Under the pieces are notes generated by a model, which saw only the letters and a program-made list of their open reading frames with translations, was not told the DNA's origin and searched no databases. From assembly GCA_964423615.1 (NCBI GenBank), contig CAYRFQ010000143.1, forward strand, positions 1-15,208: DNA of 15,208 nt. The letters are read 5' to 3'. Of this stretch, positions 15,169 to 15,208 are shown piece by piece. How positions within the stretch are numbered: the stretch's first letter is position 1; the number at the start of each line of letters is the position of its first letter. This stretch comes from CAYRFQ01 sp964423615 (GTDB taxonomy: Bacteria > Planctomycetota > Planctomycetia > Gemmatales > Gemmataceae). The position numbers and the translations under genes are program-made.

Positions 15169-15208
15169 TTGTTTCAATCACCTCTCAATGGCGATAGGTC
15201 GTTGCAAC

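Larger units (their letters stand above)
14315..15208 (-). CRISPR. CRISPR array, 12 repeats of 38 nt, truncated by the window edge
   Basis: Twelve repeats start at 14315, 14393, 14473, 14550, 14629, 14703, 14780, 14859, 14935, 15020, 15097 and 15171. The eleven spacers are 40, 42, 39, 41, 36, 39, 41, 38, 47, 39 and 36 nt long in that order. On the plus strand the repeat begins GTTTCAATCACC and ends TAGGTCGTTGCAAC. Its complement begins GTTGCAACGACC and ends GGTGATTGAAAC, so the minus strand gives the ATTGAAAC 3' end usual in type III repeats. A short stem (ACCT with AGGT, plus two more pairs across a mismatch) ends one base before that 8-nt tag, where Cas6 would cut. I therefore place the leader to the right, outside the window. 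The last repeat ends exactly at the window end, so the array very likely continues. Confidence 0.97.

Overview
This window is almost entirely one bacterial type III-B (Cmr) CRISPR-Cas locus that carries a reverse transcriptase. Every long gene is a CRISPR adaptation, crRNA-processing, effector or signalling component. The right end is a CRISPR array cut off by the window edge. Base composition is moderate (roughly half GC by eye), and Shine-Dalgarno sites and ATGA overlaps are ordinary bacterial ones. The host cannot be named from this. A planctomycete or another environmental Gram-negative is possible, but that is only an impression.

Layout, left to right. Positions 5-47 hold a strong hairpin just past the end of cas1. 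An adaptation cassette on the minus strand reads cas2 (2995-2690), a group II intron-like reverse transcriptase (2634-1096), then cas1 (1096-83). RT and cas1 are separate genes joined by a TGATG stop/start overlap. cas6 (3187-4182) is the only plus-strand gene and diverges from cas2 across a 191-bp gap with a 16-bp operator-like palindrome. From 13939 down to 4221 runs the effector operon on the minus strand: cmr2/cas10, cmr3, cmr4, cmr5, a cmr6-cmr1 fusion, a soluble CARF protein of APE2256 type, and a membrane-anchored CARF protein. The cmr genes overlap by 4 or 8 nt. The two CARF genes are separated by 262 nt holding a 24-codon hydrophobic micro-ORF and a perfect 10-bp hairpin. Positions 13940-14314 are non-coding. 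Positions 14315-15208 are twelve 38-nt repeats with eleven spacers of 36-47 nt.

How it should work. Cas6 cuts the array transcript and leaves an 8-nt AUUGAAAC tag, which implies that the array is transcribed on the minus strand, towards cmr2, from a leader beyond the right edge. Cmr2-6 and Cmr1 (as the fusion) form the Cmr complex. It cuts target RNA through Cmr4, and its GGDD Palm domain should make cyclic oligoadenylate. The two CARF proteins are the likely receivers of that signal, one in the cytoplasm and one in the membrane. RT, Cas1 and Cas2 form an adaptation module that could take spacers from RNA. One spacer carrying a perfect 10-bp hairpin would fit a structured-RNA or terminator origin.

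The least ordinary parts are the Cmr6-Cmr1 fusion, the two-helix membrane CARF protein, the unassigned C-terminal domain of the soluble CARF protein, the micro-ORF between the CARF genes, the RT/cas1 coupling, and the hairpin spacer.
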